Assembly: GCF_030412265.1 (NCBI RefSeq) | Contig: NZ_JAUHLN010000002.1 | Coordinates: forward strand, 1,116,001-1,180,000 | Direction: 5' to 3' | DNA from: Fictibacillus terranigra | Lineage (GTDB): Bacteria; Bacillota; Bacilli; Bacillales; Fictibacillaceae | DNA: 64,000 nt | In this document: positions 56,861 to 64,000 of the stretch, piece by piece | Layout: every line of letters begins with the position of its first letter | Numbering within the stretch: the first letter of the stretch is position 1 | The notes under the pieces: generated by a model | Seen by the model: only the letters and a program-made list of their open reading frames with translations | Databases searched by the model: none | Told to the model about the DNA's origin: nothing | Program-made: the position numbers and the translations under genes

Positions 56861-57652
56861 TTAGTTTCTTCTTTTTATTTGCTTTTCGATTGTGTTTTTT
56901 TTCATGGCTCTATTCTCACGCTGATATTCTTGCCAAGTTATGTTGAAAGAAGGGAATTTACGTTTGCAGTAGGACAACAAATGAAATTCAGCTGTACCTA
57001 CAGCAACACCATAAAGTATGACCGATAGAACAAAGTAAAAAATCATATTCCCCAATGAAGTTTCACCAAAGTTATGTACATAAATTAAGATCAATAAAAC
57101 GAAGGTATAAACTAAGGCTGCAATAACCGTATAAATAATGGTTTTATTGAAAAATCCAGAAGAGTTCTCTCCCTCATTAAAAGCTCCATTTTCAGCTAGT
57201 TTAAAAGTATTTAGGGTACATACAATATGAGTCATTATTCCGCCCGCTATGAGTAATCCAACATAGACTAATGTAAGAGAATCAGTTGGAAAATCAAAAA
57301 CTTTATGAATCACTACCGCCACAAATCCAATAGTTGCGAGTTGAAAAGAATAAAACAAGGTCACTTTTGAAAGCGACTTTTGAAACTTTATAAACCTCTT
57401 TGGTTTTGAATAGAAGAATAATAAGACGATCTGCAAGCTGTAAAACAAAAGCTCAACAATAACTACTATCTTTTCAAAAGCAGTTGGAAAAGCAGCCCAG
57501 CCAAATCTAACTAACCCAAGAATAATAAAAAACATAACCATGGAACTCCAAATGATCGTTCCATACATAAATGAAACATTATTAACAGGATTAAGCCGAT
57601 TTTTGGATGTAACTTTAAATTCAGATAAGTCTTCTTCTTTAATGTTCCACAT
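56861..57652 (-). CDS. Polytopic membrane protein of the type VII effector locus
   Basis: A 263-residue protein with six to seven hydrophobic helices in two groups, separated by a polar loop ('AENGAFNEGENSSGFFNK'), a cytosolic N terminus and a basic tail ('KKNTIEKQIKRRN'). No transporter motif is seen. Position directly after a putative pore-forming effector suggests an immunity protein, as polytopic membrane proteins protect against membrane-depolarising LXG toxins; a DUF5083-type identity is possible. The ATG at 57650-57652 follows AAGGTGGAG; a GTG at 57664 is in frame. Confidence 0.6.
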   Translation of the reverse strand: MWNIKEEDLSEFKVTSKNRLNPVNNVSFMYGTIIWSSMVMFFIILGLVRFGWAAFPTAFEKIVVIVELLFYSLQIVLLFFYSKPKRFIKFQKSLSKVTLFYSFQLATIGFVAVVIHKVFDFPTDSLTLVYVGLLIAGGIMTHIVCTLNTFKLAENGAFNEGENSSGFFNKTIIYTVIAALVYTFVLLILIYVHNFGETSLGNMIFYFVLSVILYGVAVGTAEFHLLSYCKRKFPSFNITWQEYQRENRAMKKNTIEKQIKRRN

Positions 57653-57685
57653 ATATTTCTCCACCTTAATAATTAACGAGTAATT

Positions 57686-58828
57686 CTACCAGAAAACAGA
57701 AGCAATCTTATGTGTTACTCCCTTTATCGCTTTTTTCGTGCCGCTAACAATGCTCTCTCCTCCAAGGAAGTCCGATTTATAATTCATTGCAAAGGAGGCA
57801 GCAATACCCACACCCGCGCCGACCACCGTTCCGACAGGTGGTACAATTAACGAGCCTACAGCAGCTCCGGCACCGGCTGAAGCAGCAATTGAACCAATAT
57901 CTACTGCTGAATCTGTAACGATATCAGCCGCATCCATACCTTGCCAGCCGTCTTTTTGTGATTCTATGACATTACCGGCAACGGATAATGCAGATCCTAC
58001 CACAGCTAATCCTTTTACTGCTTTTCCAACTTTTCCAACCTCTTTAAAGGTTGATTTCCATTTTGCTGGATTGAGATTTTTCAAACTGTCGGCATACGAT
58101 GATTTAAAGCCATTCAATGCTTGTTTCCCGAAAGCTTTAGTAAATCCAATTTTTCCAAGATCTTTTTTAAACTCTTGATGTGCTACAAAATCCGGTAATT
58201 TATAGATCGTTGCCTTTGCTTTTTTTATTTGTGATTTAGTCGTTTTTAAATCATTAAACTTAAAACCATTCCGAATATATTTCATGAAAGCATCATCGTC
58301 TTTATTTAGCTTTAGCATCTTGGCTACTGTTACTAAATCTTTATTATTTAGCGCGGATAAGGTATACGCTCCTCTTCCCTTTCGGCCGGCTGGGTCAAAA
58401 AGAGTTTTGAAATCATATTTCCACTTAAGATACTGGCTAATCGTTAATGCAGTAGAAACCCTTCCATATTTAATACTTTTACTTACATTAGAAACCCCTT
58501 GCCTTACTGTAGCAAATAAAGTACCACTCAAGAAACTAGTAAAGCCGTCGGCACTAAACAACTGCTGATCCGCCTCACGAAACTTAGTTTCCGTTTTCTT
58601 CACGGCATCCTGTGCGCTATGTAAAAGTGTACCATAATGCTCCATCTGTTGGACCAGGCTGTTATAAAGCGGACTGATCGCTGATAGATTTATCCCCTGG
58701 CCAAGGCTCTGCATGGAATCATAATTTAATTGTAATTGAGCTTTGATTTCTTTGCTTTGTTCGACTAGCTTGCCGACATCGGAAGCGAGTGCTTTGAGTT
58801 CATCCGGTTTCACATTTACACGACTCAT
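57686..58828 (-). CDS. Putative type VII secretion effector with hydrophobic glycine-rich C terminus
   Basis: A 380-residue protein with no signal peptide. Residues 1-95 are a helical hairpin of WXG100/LXG style ('VKPDELKALASDVGKLVEQS' and 'LVQQMEHYGTLLHSAQDAVK'), without a WxG turn. The middle is Lys-rich and mostly helical. Residues about 309-350 are hydrophobic and glycine-rich ('SAGAGAAVGSLIVPPVGTVV'), like membrane-inserting parts of depolarising toxins and colicins. The ATG follows AGGAGAGAAAAGTA. It heads an operon with a membrane protein and two DUF5085-like genes. Secretion and toxicity are inferred. Confidence 0.6.
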   Translation of the reverse strand: MSRVNVKPDELKALASDVGKLVEQSKEIKAQLQLNYDSMQSLGQGINLSAISPLYNSLVQQMEHYGTLLHSAQDAVKKTETKFREADQQLFSADGFTSFLSGTLFATVRQGVSNVSKSIKYGRVSTALTISQYLKWKYDFKTLFDPAGRKGRGAYTLSALNNKDLVTVAKMLKLNKDDDAFMKYIRNGFKFNDLKTTKSQIKKAKATIYKLPDFVAHQEFKKDLGKIGFTKAFGKQALNGFKSSYADSLKNLNPAKWKSTFKEVGKVGKAVKGLAVVGSALSVAGNVIESQKDGWQGMDAADIVTDSAVDIGSIAASAGAGAAVGSLIVPPVGTVVGAGVGIAASFAMNYKSDFLGGESIVSGTKKAIKGVTHKIASVFW

Positions 58829-58964
58829 TACTTTTCTCTCCTGCCTTTCTTCTCTCTTTCTATTGTAAAAAAGAAAGAATGCTGATTATAGTGACTAATT
58901 TACTAAAAACTCCCACTTCCTTATTCCCCTTCCTTCAAACCAAAACCCAAATAATACCAATAAA

Positions 58965-59001
58965 ATAAAAAGCAGTCCATCCCGATGGAATAGCACTGCT
59001 C
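58965..59001 (-). terminator. Terminator of the serine hydrolase gene
   Basis: On the minus strand AGCAGTGCTATTCCATC and GATGGACTGCT form an interrupted stem followed by TTTTTATTTTATT. Confidence 0.7.
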
Positions 59002-59005
59002 GTAC

Positions 59006-60034
59006 TTAAGACGTGATCTCTTTCATCACTTCACTCTCAATACCTTTGATCATTTCAAACGCACCCCCTGACTGATTACTGCAAACAGAGATGCTGAGTG
59101 AGGAATGCTTATGGAAAGCGGCCCGAAAATTCACACCTGGGTCGTAGCCCATCAAAATGTATTTCGTCACTGCATGGTTTTCAGTCTTCATCCAGATTCC
59201 ATATCCATAGGCAGTAGAGTCATCAACCATCGTATGAGGGGTAAGCAGCTGTTGAACGGTCTTTTTATCCAACAACCTCCCTTCTGTTAATGCCTCCCAT
59301 AACTGAATCATCCCACAGGCCGTTGTATAGGCCCCGCCGTCTGGTCCTCCTTTTGCCGGCAACGAGAATATATTCGTCTTCCAGCTTCCATCGCTTTGAT
59401 CGATATAGCCTAAAGCAGTTTTCGACGGCAGCCTGTCTGTTTCGAAGTAACCAGCATCCAGTCCGACTCTCTGAAATATATTTTTCTCTACATAGTCGGT
59501 GAACGACATTCCGCTTACTTGTTCAATGATCAAGCCAAGCAAGATAAAGCCCGCGTTATTGTAGTGAAACTCGCTTCCAGGAGAGTGCTTCATCCTTTCA
59601 TTTTGAAAGAACGGTAAAAGGTCTTCCGGACCACGGACATGATACATCGGCTTGTTGATCCATAGTTCCTCGTAATCTTCCATTACTTCTTCATCAAAGT
59701 AATCAGGAATACCTGAAGTATGAGTCAGCAATTGATGGATGCTGATTTCCTGAGAAAAGTGAGGGAAAAACAGGTTTAAACAATCTCCCAACAAAGAATG
59801 ATAGGATACTCGCCCCTCTTCAACCAGCTGACAAATCGCAATAGCCGTAAACAGTTTACTGCCCGACGCAATTCCAAACTTTGTATCACTTACGTTGGTC
59901 ATCATCTCCGAACGGTTCGCCAGTCCAAAACTACAATCTGCCAGGATTTTGTCTCCCTGCTTTACGAATACCGATCCTGAAAAGTGAATTTCAGCGGCCA
60001 TCGATTGTATGTATTCAATAATCTGCTTGTTCAT
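59006..60034 (-). CDS. Serine hydrolase, class C beta-lactamase family
   Basis: A 342-residue penicillin-binding-protein-like hydrolase. SxxK is 'ASGSKLFTAIA' (Ser57, Lys60), YxN is 'HYNNAGFILLGL', and a late 'HKHSSLSISVCSNQSGG' region replaces the KTG strand. It has no signal peptide, so it is probably cytoplasmic. Such proteins include esterases and D-amino-acid peptidases; the substrate is unknown. The ATG at 60032-60034 has GGAGGAAGAG upstream. Monocistronic. Confidence 0.85.
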   Translation of the reverse strand: MNKQIIEYIQSMAAEIHFSGSVFVKQGDKILADCSFGLANRSEMMTNVSDTKFGIASGSKLFTAIAICQLVEEGRVSYHSLLGDCLNLFFPHFSQEISIHQLLTHTSGIPDYFDEEVMEDYEELWINKPMYHVRGPEDLLPFFQNERMKHSPGSEFHYNNAGFILLGLIIEQVSGMSFTDYVEKNIFQRVGLDAGYFETDRLPSKTALGYIDQSDGSWKTNIFSLPAKGGPDGGAYTTACGMIQLWEALTEGRLLDKKTVQQLLTPHTMVDDSTAYGYGIWMKTENHAVTKYILMGYDPGVNFRAAFHKHSSLSISVCSNQSGGAFEMIKGIESEVMKEITS

Positions 60035-60247
60035 AACTCTTCCTCCACTATCTATTCGTTATTCAAAACTTTGACATTCTTTTACCAAATCCTCCTTTTG
60101 ATCACTAAGTTGCTTTTCTAATTTCTTCATATTTAATAAAATGAAAGTATCCAATCTATCTCGTCCAATGAAACACCACAAAAAGCCGAACCAATAATCA
60201 TCGTAACCTCATACCCTTACGTTGCAAAAGGAGGAGGTGCAAAAGTG

Positions 60248-60643
60248 ATGAAGAAGGCAGGTTGGATTCCGGTGTTTTTTATTATTACGATGCTGATTCC
60301 GACAACCGCGCATGCGGGCTGGGATTACCAGGGCAGTGATGGCTTTACGAAACAAAGCAAGAATCTCAATGCGGAAGCAGTTTAAATTCTGTCTGGGCAA
60401 AAAAAGGAAAGAAGGAAGCTGCCGGCTGATGGAGGAGGATCCTTTTAATCCGGATGGCTGGGTCTCCTATGAAGAAGAAGATCCGACTGGCTATGAACCA
60501 AGCTTCCTAATCACGGATTCGATAGCAAAGGCTGTATCGTATACCACAATATTAATAAATATGTGGACGGAACAGATGGACAAGCGGAGATGTATATCAA
60601 GAAATGGCCGGAAGGGAATTCAAAGGTCTATGCTCATGAATAA
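60248..60643 (+). pseudogene. Decayed small secreted protein
   Basis: A strong AGGAGGAGGTG site precedes ATG 60248 and an ideal signal peptide ('WIPVFFIITMLIPTTAHA'). The frame reads 'GWDYQGSDGFTKQSKNLNAE' and stops; another frame continues 'DPFNPDGWVSYEEEDPTGYE', and a third 'GCIVYHNINKYVDGTDGQAE' and 'MYIKKWPEGNSKVYAHE', ending at 60643. At least two indels are needed to join them. I do not recognise the family; it would be a ~130-residue exported protein. Confidence 0.65.
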
Positions 60644-60655
60644 TTTGAACGACAA

Positions 60656-60683
60656 AAAGAGCATCGATGCTGATGCTCTTTTA
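60656..60683. terminator. Bidirectional terminator
   Basis: AAAGAGCATC pairs with GATGCTCTTT around GATGCT, between the decayed secreted gene and the convergent GNAT gene. Confidence 0.85.
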
Positions 60684-60688
60684 TGTGC

Positions 60689-61198
60689 CTATTCAAGATT
60701 CAGCCGCCAGTTGTTGCACTGCATCATGCTGCCGGGAGGGTATTCAAACTGACATTCATTCACGAAGGTAAAGCCCAGCTTGCGGCAAATGGCATTTGAA
60801 GCTTTGTTGCTGACAGATGGAAAGGCATGAAGAAATCTGTGCTTTTTCTCAGATCTCGCTTCCTCAATGGCCGCAGTAACCGCTTGGCTGGCTATGCCTT
60901 TTCCCTGAAAGACAGGCAGAACACTCCAGCCGATCTCATAAACAGTTTCATTCTCCCAGACACTTTCCCAGTAACCGACAGACCCTGCTGTTTCACCGTG
61001 ATTGAGGATGACCGTGTACATACAACCCCTGTCACCGAGTTCCAGATACCGCTTATGGCGGGCAAGGATGAACTCCTCACTCTCCGGTCCGCCAAGATGC
61101 TTTGTCATTTCAGATGTATTCAACTGATACAGGAGCTCGAGATCCCTGTCCGCCTCCGTCCACGGCCGGATTTGAAGTGAAATGGTTCCATCCTTCAT
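60689..61198 (-). CDS. GNAT-family N-acetyltransferase
   Basis: A 169-residue acetyltransferase. Motif A 'YEIGWSVLPVFQGKGIASQA' contains the acetyl-CoA pyrophosphate loop Q-G-K-G-I-A, and motif B 'SNKASNAICRKLGFTFVNE' is the usual C-terminal helix. The opening 'LQIRPWTEADRDLELLYQL' is standard for the Acetyltransf_3 group. The acceptor is unknown. The ATG is at 61196-61198. Confidence 0.88.
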   Translation of the reverse strand: MKDGTISLQIRPWTEADRDLELLYQLNTSEMTKHLGGPESEEFILARHKRYLELGDRGCMYTVILNHGETAGSVGYWESVWENETVYEIGWSVLPVFQGKGIASQAVTAAIEEARSEKKHRFLHAFPSVSNKASNAICRKLGFTFVNECQFEYPPGSMMQCNNWRLNLE

Positions 61199-61237
61199 TC
61201 CCTTTTCCTCCCATTGATAGAAGGCTACATAATTTTA

Positions 61238-61762
61238 TTATACCGGGCTCTTAAATCCGTTTCTTGAAACATATAAGTATAATCCGTAATCCTGCATGAC
61301 AGACGAATGCCCTTCCTGTCTTAGCATGGCAGCTGCATTTCCACGGTGATAATTGCCGTGTGTGGAGATATGGAAGATTGTTTCGGTTGGCGTCGTATCG
61401 AGCAGGCCAGCGTACGGATTATCAACCGTGAATACTTTTTCCATATCGTTTTGCTGGATAAAGGCTTTGTATTTCTCGGTAAGCTCGTTGTACATCGTTT
61501 CCATCTCCTGAAGTGCACAAGAATCTGCCTGCAATCGGATTTGATCATTGTCACCCCATACTTCTTTCATGTCTCTCCCGTTCATAACCTCCAGCCACAA
61601 TAAATCCGTGAGATAAATGTGGATCATCACTGTTTGAAGAGATGGAAAAATGCTTGGCTTTAATTCTTTTTTGTATAAATCCTCTGGAAGTTCTTTTAGG
61701 CGTTCAAAAATTTTTGCGTTTGCCCAGGCATGATAGTCATACATTTCCTTTGCTTGGTCCAT
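61238..61762 (-). CDS. DinB-family protein
   Basis: A 174-residue protein, third DinB paralogue in the window. 'MYDYHAWANAKIFERLKELP' is the classic opening; metal-ligand histidines are in 'VMIHIYLTDLLWL' and 'HISTHGNYHRGNAAAMLRQ'. The ATG at 61760-61762 follows GGGAGG; an upstream in-frame start at 61795 is less likely. It resembles B. subtilis DinB/YuaE in length and layout. Function unknown. Confidence 0.87.
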   Translation of the reverse strand: MDQAKEMYDYHAWANAKIFERLKELPEDLYKKELKPSIFPSLQTVMIHIYLTDLLWLEVMNGRDMKEVWGDNDQIRLQADSCALQEMETMYNELTEKYKAFIQQNDMEKVFTVDNPYAGLLDTTPTETIFHISTHGNYHRGNAAAMLRQEGHSSVMQDYGLYLYVSRNGFKSPV

Positions 61763-61954
61763 ACCGAAAGCCTCCCTTTGGAAAAAGATTCTCAACCCCC
61801 TATGTATTCAAGGAAAAACAGCCAATCCCTTCAACTAAGGAAATATTTGGTCATCTCTCCCATTCACCCCCACAAACCATGCTTTTCATTATAAATATGT
61901 TATAGAGTACATAAAAAGCAACGCTGAAAAAGGACGCATGAAGGAGGCAAGGCC

Positions 61955-62272
61955 ATGGAGCCTTATGTAAAAGAAGCTCTGCTGGAGTGGAAAGAAGAAA
62001 TGGAGATCCAAAAGCGAGAAATCGATGAAGAGTACGAAAAAGTAAAGACCGAACTTCAGCTTTATTCCTATAAATTCGGAATCACCAAACAAGTCCTGCA
62101 ATCCACGATCAACGAAGAAATGATCCGAAACATCAAGTCCACCTACCAGGAACCATTCGAGGAAAAATACAACGAGCTCAAGCAGCAATTAAAGAAGCTT
62201 GAGGAGAAGCGGAATGTATTTTTAATGTTTGTGGAGAAGATTGAGGGTGCGGGGGTTAAAGAACAGGATTAA
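61955..62272 (+). CDS. Coiled-coil protein of unknown function
   Basis: A 105-residue, highly charged protein with two long helices predicted from heptad-like patterns ('WKEEMEIQKREIDEEYEKVK' and 'YNELKQQLKKLEEKRNVF') around a central 'SYKFGITKQVLQSTINEEMI'. The ATG follows AAGGAGG by seven bases and a terminator follows the stop, so it is a real single gene. No family was recognised. Confidence 0.7.
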   Translation: MEPYVKEALLEWKEEMEIQKREIDEEYEKVKTELQLYSYKFGITKQVLQSTINEEMIRNIKSTYQEPFEEKYNELKQQLKKLEEKRNVFLMFVEKIEGAGVKEQD

Positions 62273-62274
62273 TG

Positions 62275-62304
62275 AAAAAGCGCAGCTAAGGGCTGCGTTT
62301 TTTC
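62275..62304. terminator. Bidirectional terminator
   Basis: AAAAGCGCAGC and GCTGCGTTTT pair around TAAGG, with T residues after, between the coiled-coil gene and the convergent helicase. Confidence 0.85.
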
Positions 62305-62305
62305 A

Positions 62306-64000
62306 TTAATGTACAAGTAATTTAAGGTTCTCATCTTTTCTCTCAAAGTGTTCATGCAGCCTATACTCACATATCTGTCTTGTCCACTCAAAAACGATTT
62401 CATTATGATTGATTGGCAGTTGAATCTTAATGGAAAAAACACCTTGATTAAACGCGGTTAACCCTTTCGAACTCCCGCTCCATTTAGTCATTGGCATATT
62501 GGCAATAAGCTTGCTGACTTTTTGTTCGTCATATTGCCAAAGCTGTTTTGATGCTTTATCGGAGAAGTCAATCCGTTTCCGATATTCCTTTTCCGTCATA
62601 TAACGATGGAAATATGGAGCAACTTCATTTGGTGTAACAGGAACCAGCCAGTTATCCAAGCCTTTGCTGAGCATAAAGTTTAAAACAACCATTTTATAGC
62701 TTTTCGCCATACCCGTACTCTCAACTTCAACTAGCCAGGTTTCATTCTCCAAGAAAGCATTTTTTTCTTTTTCTGTTAATTCATCTGCCCAATACAGAAA
62801 ACCCGGATAAGATTTAAATTCCTGCCTGTATTCCCTGCTGTTTGATCTGCCATGTAAATGAAGCTCCAAATAGGTCGGACGCCTTCCCAGCTCTTTTTTG
62901 AGTTCAATGTAATCCCAAAAAAGTTTATCCTTCTTCGGCTGACGTTTACGATTCAGTTCATTGAGCAAATTAACTGCGGCCAATTCAATATTCAATTCAC
63001 AGCCTGGAGGAACAGCAGGTATTGAGGCTTTCTTACCATTTTTCTCTTTTCCAGGTTCGGTATTAAACAGTTGAAGTTTAATGTCCGCATTTCGATAGTT
63101 TCCAATCAAATCAATAATGACACAATGATCTTTCCCGGCAAACAGCCTCAATCCCCGTCCAACCTGCTGGGTGAATACAGTAAGTGATTCGGTCGGCCTT
63201 ACAAAAAGAAGCGTATCAACCGAAGGAATATCAACACCCTCGTTGAATAAATCTACCGTAAAGATCATATCGAGAGCTCCCTCATCCAACCTCTTTATCG
63301 CTTCCCCGCGTGTAATGCCCACTGTTTTAGAGTTTAGACTTACTGTTTGATATCCTTGTCGGTTAAAATACTCCGATAGAAAATTCGCCTGCCGGATCGA
63401 CGAGCAGAAGGCAATAGTTCTTGATTGTTTATAAGATTTCCATGCTTTCAAAACTTTATCTGCCATATCATCACGCAGCTGCACCAAAGCCAGTTCTTCT
63501 TCATCATAACGTGTACCCAGCCATGTAATTTGGGAAAAGTCTGTGTCATCATATATACCGTAATAATGAAAAGGAGCAAGCCACTTCTTTTCAATGGCTT
63601 CAATAAAATGCAGCTGATACGCAACATTTCCATCACAAATAGCATATACATCCTTTCCATCCATTCGATCTGGCGTCGCAGTGATTCCGAGCAGGAATTT
63701 AGGCTTAAAAAAATCAATTACTTTTTGATAAGAGCCTGCCGCTGCATGATGGAATTCATCTACAATAATCAAATCAAATTCACCCGGCTCAAACCTTGCT
63801 AGATGTCTATTGATTCCAAGTGAATAAATAGAGGCAAACACGCAATCTGCGTCACCTTCTTTATCCCTTCCATAATAAAGACCCATAGAGCGTTCAGGCA
63901 TAATATTGCGAAAAGAATTCTTAGCTTGTCCCAATATTTCTTCACGGTGTGCAATGAAAAGAATTCGCTTGAATTTTCGAGCAAAAAAGCCTGCGAGATA
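62306..64000 (-). CDS. DEAD/DEAH-box SF2 helicase (DUF3427-type), 5' end beyond the window
   Basis: The frame is open to the right edge, so the N terminus is missing. Visible parts: 'RILFIAHREEIL' (motif Ia), 'FDLIIVDEFHHAAAGSYQ' (motif II, DExH), 'LLGITATPDR' (motif III), 'TIAFCSSIRQANFLSEYF' (IV), 'GALDMIFTVDLFNEGVDIP' (V) and 'QQVGRGLRLF' (VI). The C-terminal 240 residues, with 'LGRRPTYLELHLHGRSNSRE', match the long tail of DUF3427-type helicases. Many such proteins have an N-terminal phospholipase-D-like nuclease domain and act against foreign DNA; that part cannot be seen. Confidence 0.88.
   Translation of the reverse strand, partial: YLAGFFARKFKRILFIAHREEILGQAKNSFRNIMPERSMGLYYGRDKEGDADCVFASIYSLGINRHLARFEPGEFDLIIVDEFHHAAAGSYQKVIDFFKPKFLLGITATPDRMDGKDVYAICDGNVAYQLHFIEAIEKKWLAPFHYYGIYDDTDFSQITWLGTRYDEEELALVQLRDDMADKVLKAWKSYKQSRTIAFCSSIRQANFLSEYFNRQGYQTVSLNSKTVGITRGEAIKRLDEGALDMIFTVDLFNEGVDIPSVDTLLFVRPTESLTVFTQQVGRGLRLFAGKDHCVIIDLIGNYRNADIKLQLFNTEPGKEKNGKKASIPAVPPGCELNIELAAVNLLNELNRKRQPKKDKLFWDYIELKKELGRRPTYLELHLHGRSNSREYRQEFKSYPGFLYWADELTEKEKNAFLENETWLVEVESTGMAKSYKMVVLNFMLSKGLDNWLVPVTPNEVAPYFHRYMTEKEYRKRIDFSDKASKQLWQYDEQKVSKLIANMPMTKWSGSSKGLTAFNQGVFSIKIQLPINHNEIVFEWTRQICEYRLHEHFERKDENLKLLVH

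Overview
The window looks like chromosomal DNA of a spore-forming member of the Bacillaceae (low-to-moderate GC Firmicute). Evidence: AGGAGG-type ribosome binding sites, many TTG/GTG starts, ComK, the KimA potassium importer behind a c-di-AMP (ydaO) riboswitch, an S-box leader, TatAd/TatCd with PhoD, a SpoIIS toxin-antitoxin locus and a GerA-type fragment. A Fictibacillus/Bacillus-like genome fits, but the genus is an inference. No rRNA, tRNA, CRISPR array, intact insertion sequence or prophage was seen.

Layout. 0-3 kb: end of a SnoaL-like gene, a SET-domain protein, a frameshifted polysaccharide deacetylase, a comK split at a T7 run, and a small gene behind a perfect LexA box. 3-11.6 kb: a full autoinducer-2 (Lsr) system, lsrACDB leftward and lsrR-lsrK-cupin-lsrF rightward. 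12-19 kb: glutamine amidotransferase, TrmB regulator with divergent MFS pump, kimA with riboswitch, small proteins, a GerA N-terminal fragment. 19-24.5 kb: mqnB-mqnD of the futalosine menaquinone route, an MBL hydrolase, an ArsR-type regulator with its MFS partner. 24.6-28.6 kb: phoD (frameshifted) and tatAd-tatCd, each unit with a Pho-box array. 29-36.5 kb: S-box-metQ, Nudix, PIG-L, DUF2071, two manganese-catalase genes flanking an RNase J paralogue. 37-46 kb: CPA2 antiporter with a hairpin leader, YdcZ/Crp/YjjG operon, DinB, VOC, VTT-domain protein, phoA with a Pho-box array, and several decayed genes (sulP, gyrI-like, chrA, dienelactone hydrolase). 46.3-47.5 kb: spoIISA-spoIISB plus a SpoIISB paralogue (SpoIISC-like). 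48-55 kb: two secreted proteins of unknown function, esterase, aminotransferase, cell-wall amidase, glnHPQ-type ABC importer. 55.9-58.8 kb: a probable type VII secretion effector locus (effector, polytopic membrane protein, two DUF5085-like proteins). 59-64 kb: beta-lactamase-fold hydrolase, a decayed secreted gene, GNAT, DinB, and a truncated SF2 helicase at the edge.

Three themes cross gene boundaries. (1) At least six intergenic spots carry degenerate direct repeats with a period of about 20-22 bp beside gene ends and terminators; three of them (13.1, 30.7 and 41.9 kb) share one consensus. (2) Phosphate genes phoA, phoD and tatAd each have hexamers spaced exactly 11 bp upstream, indicating one PhoP regulon including the Tat export route for PhoD. 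(3) Nine genes are broken. Those with several lesions are real pseudogenes; the three with one indel (deacetylase, comK, phoD) could be sequencing errors.
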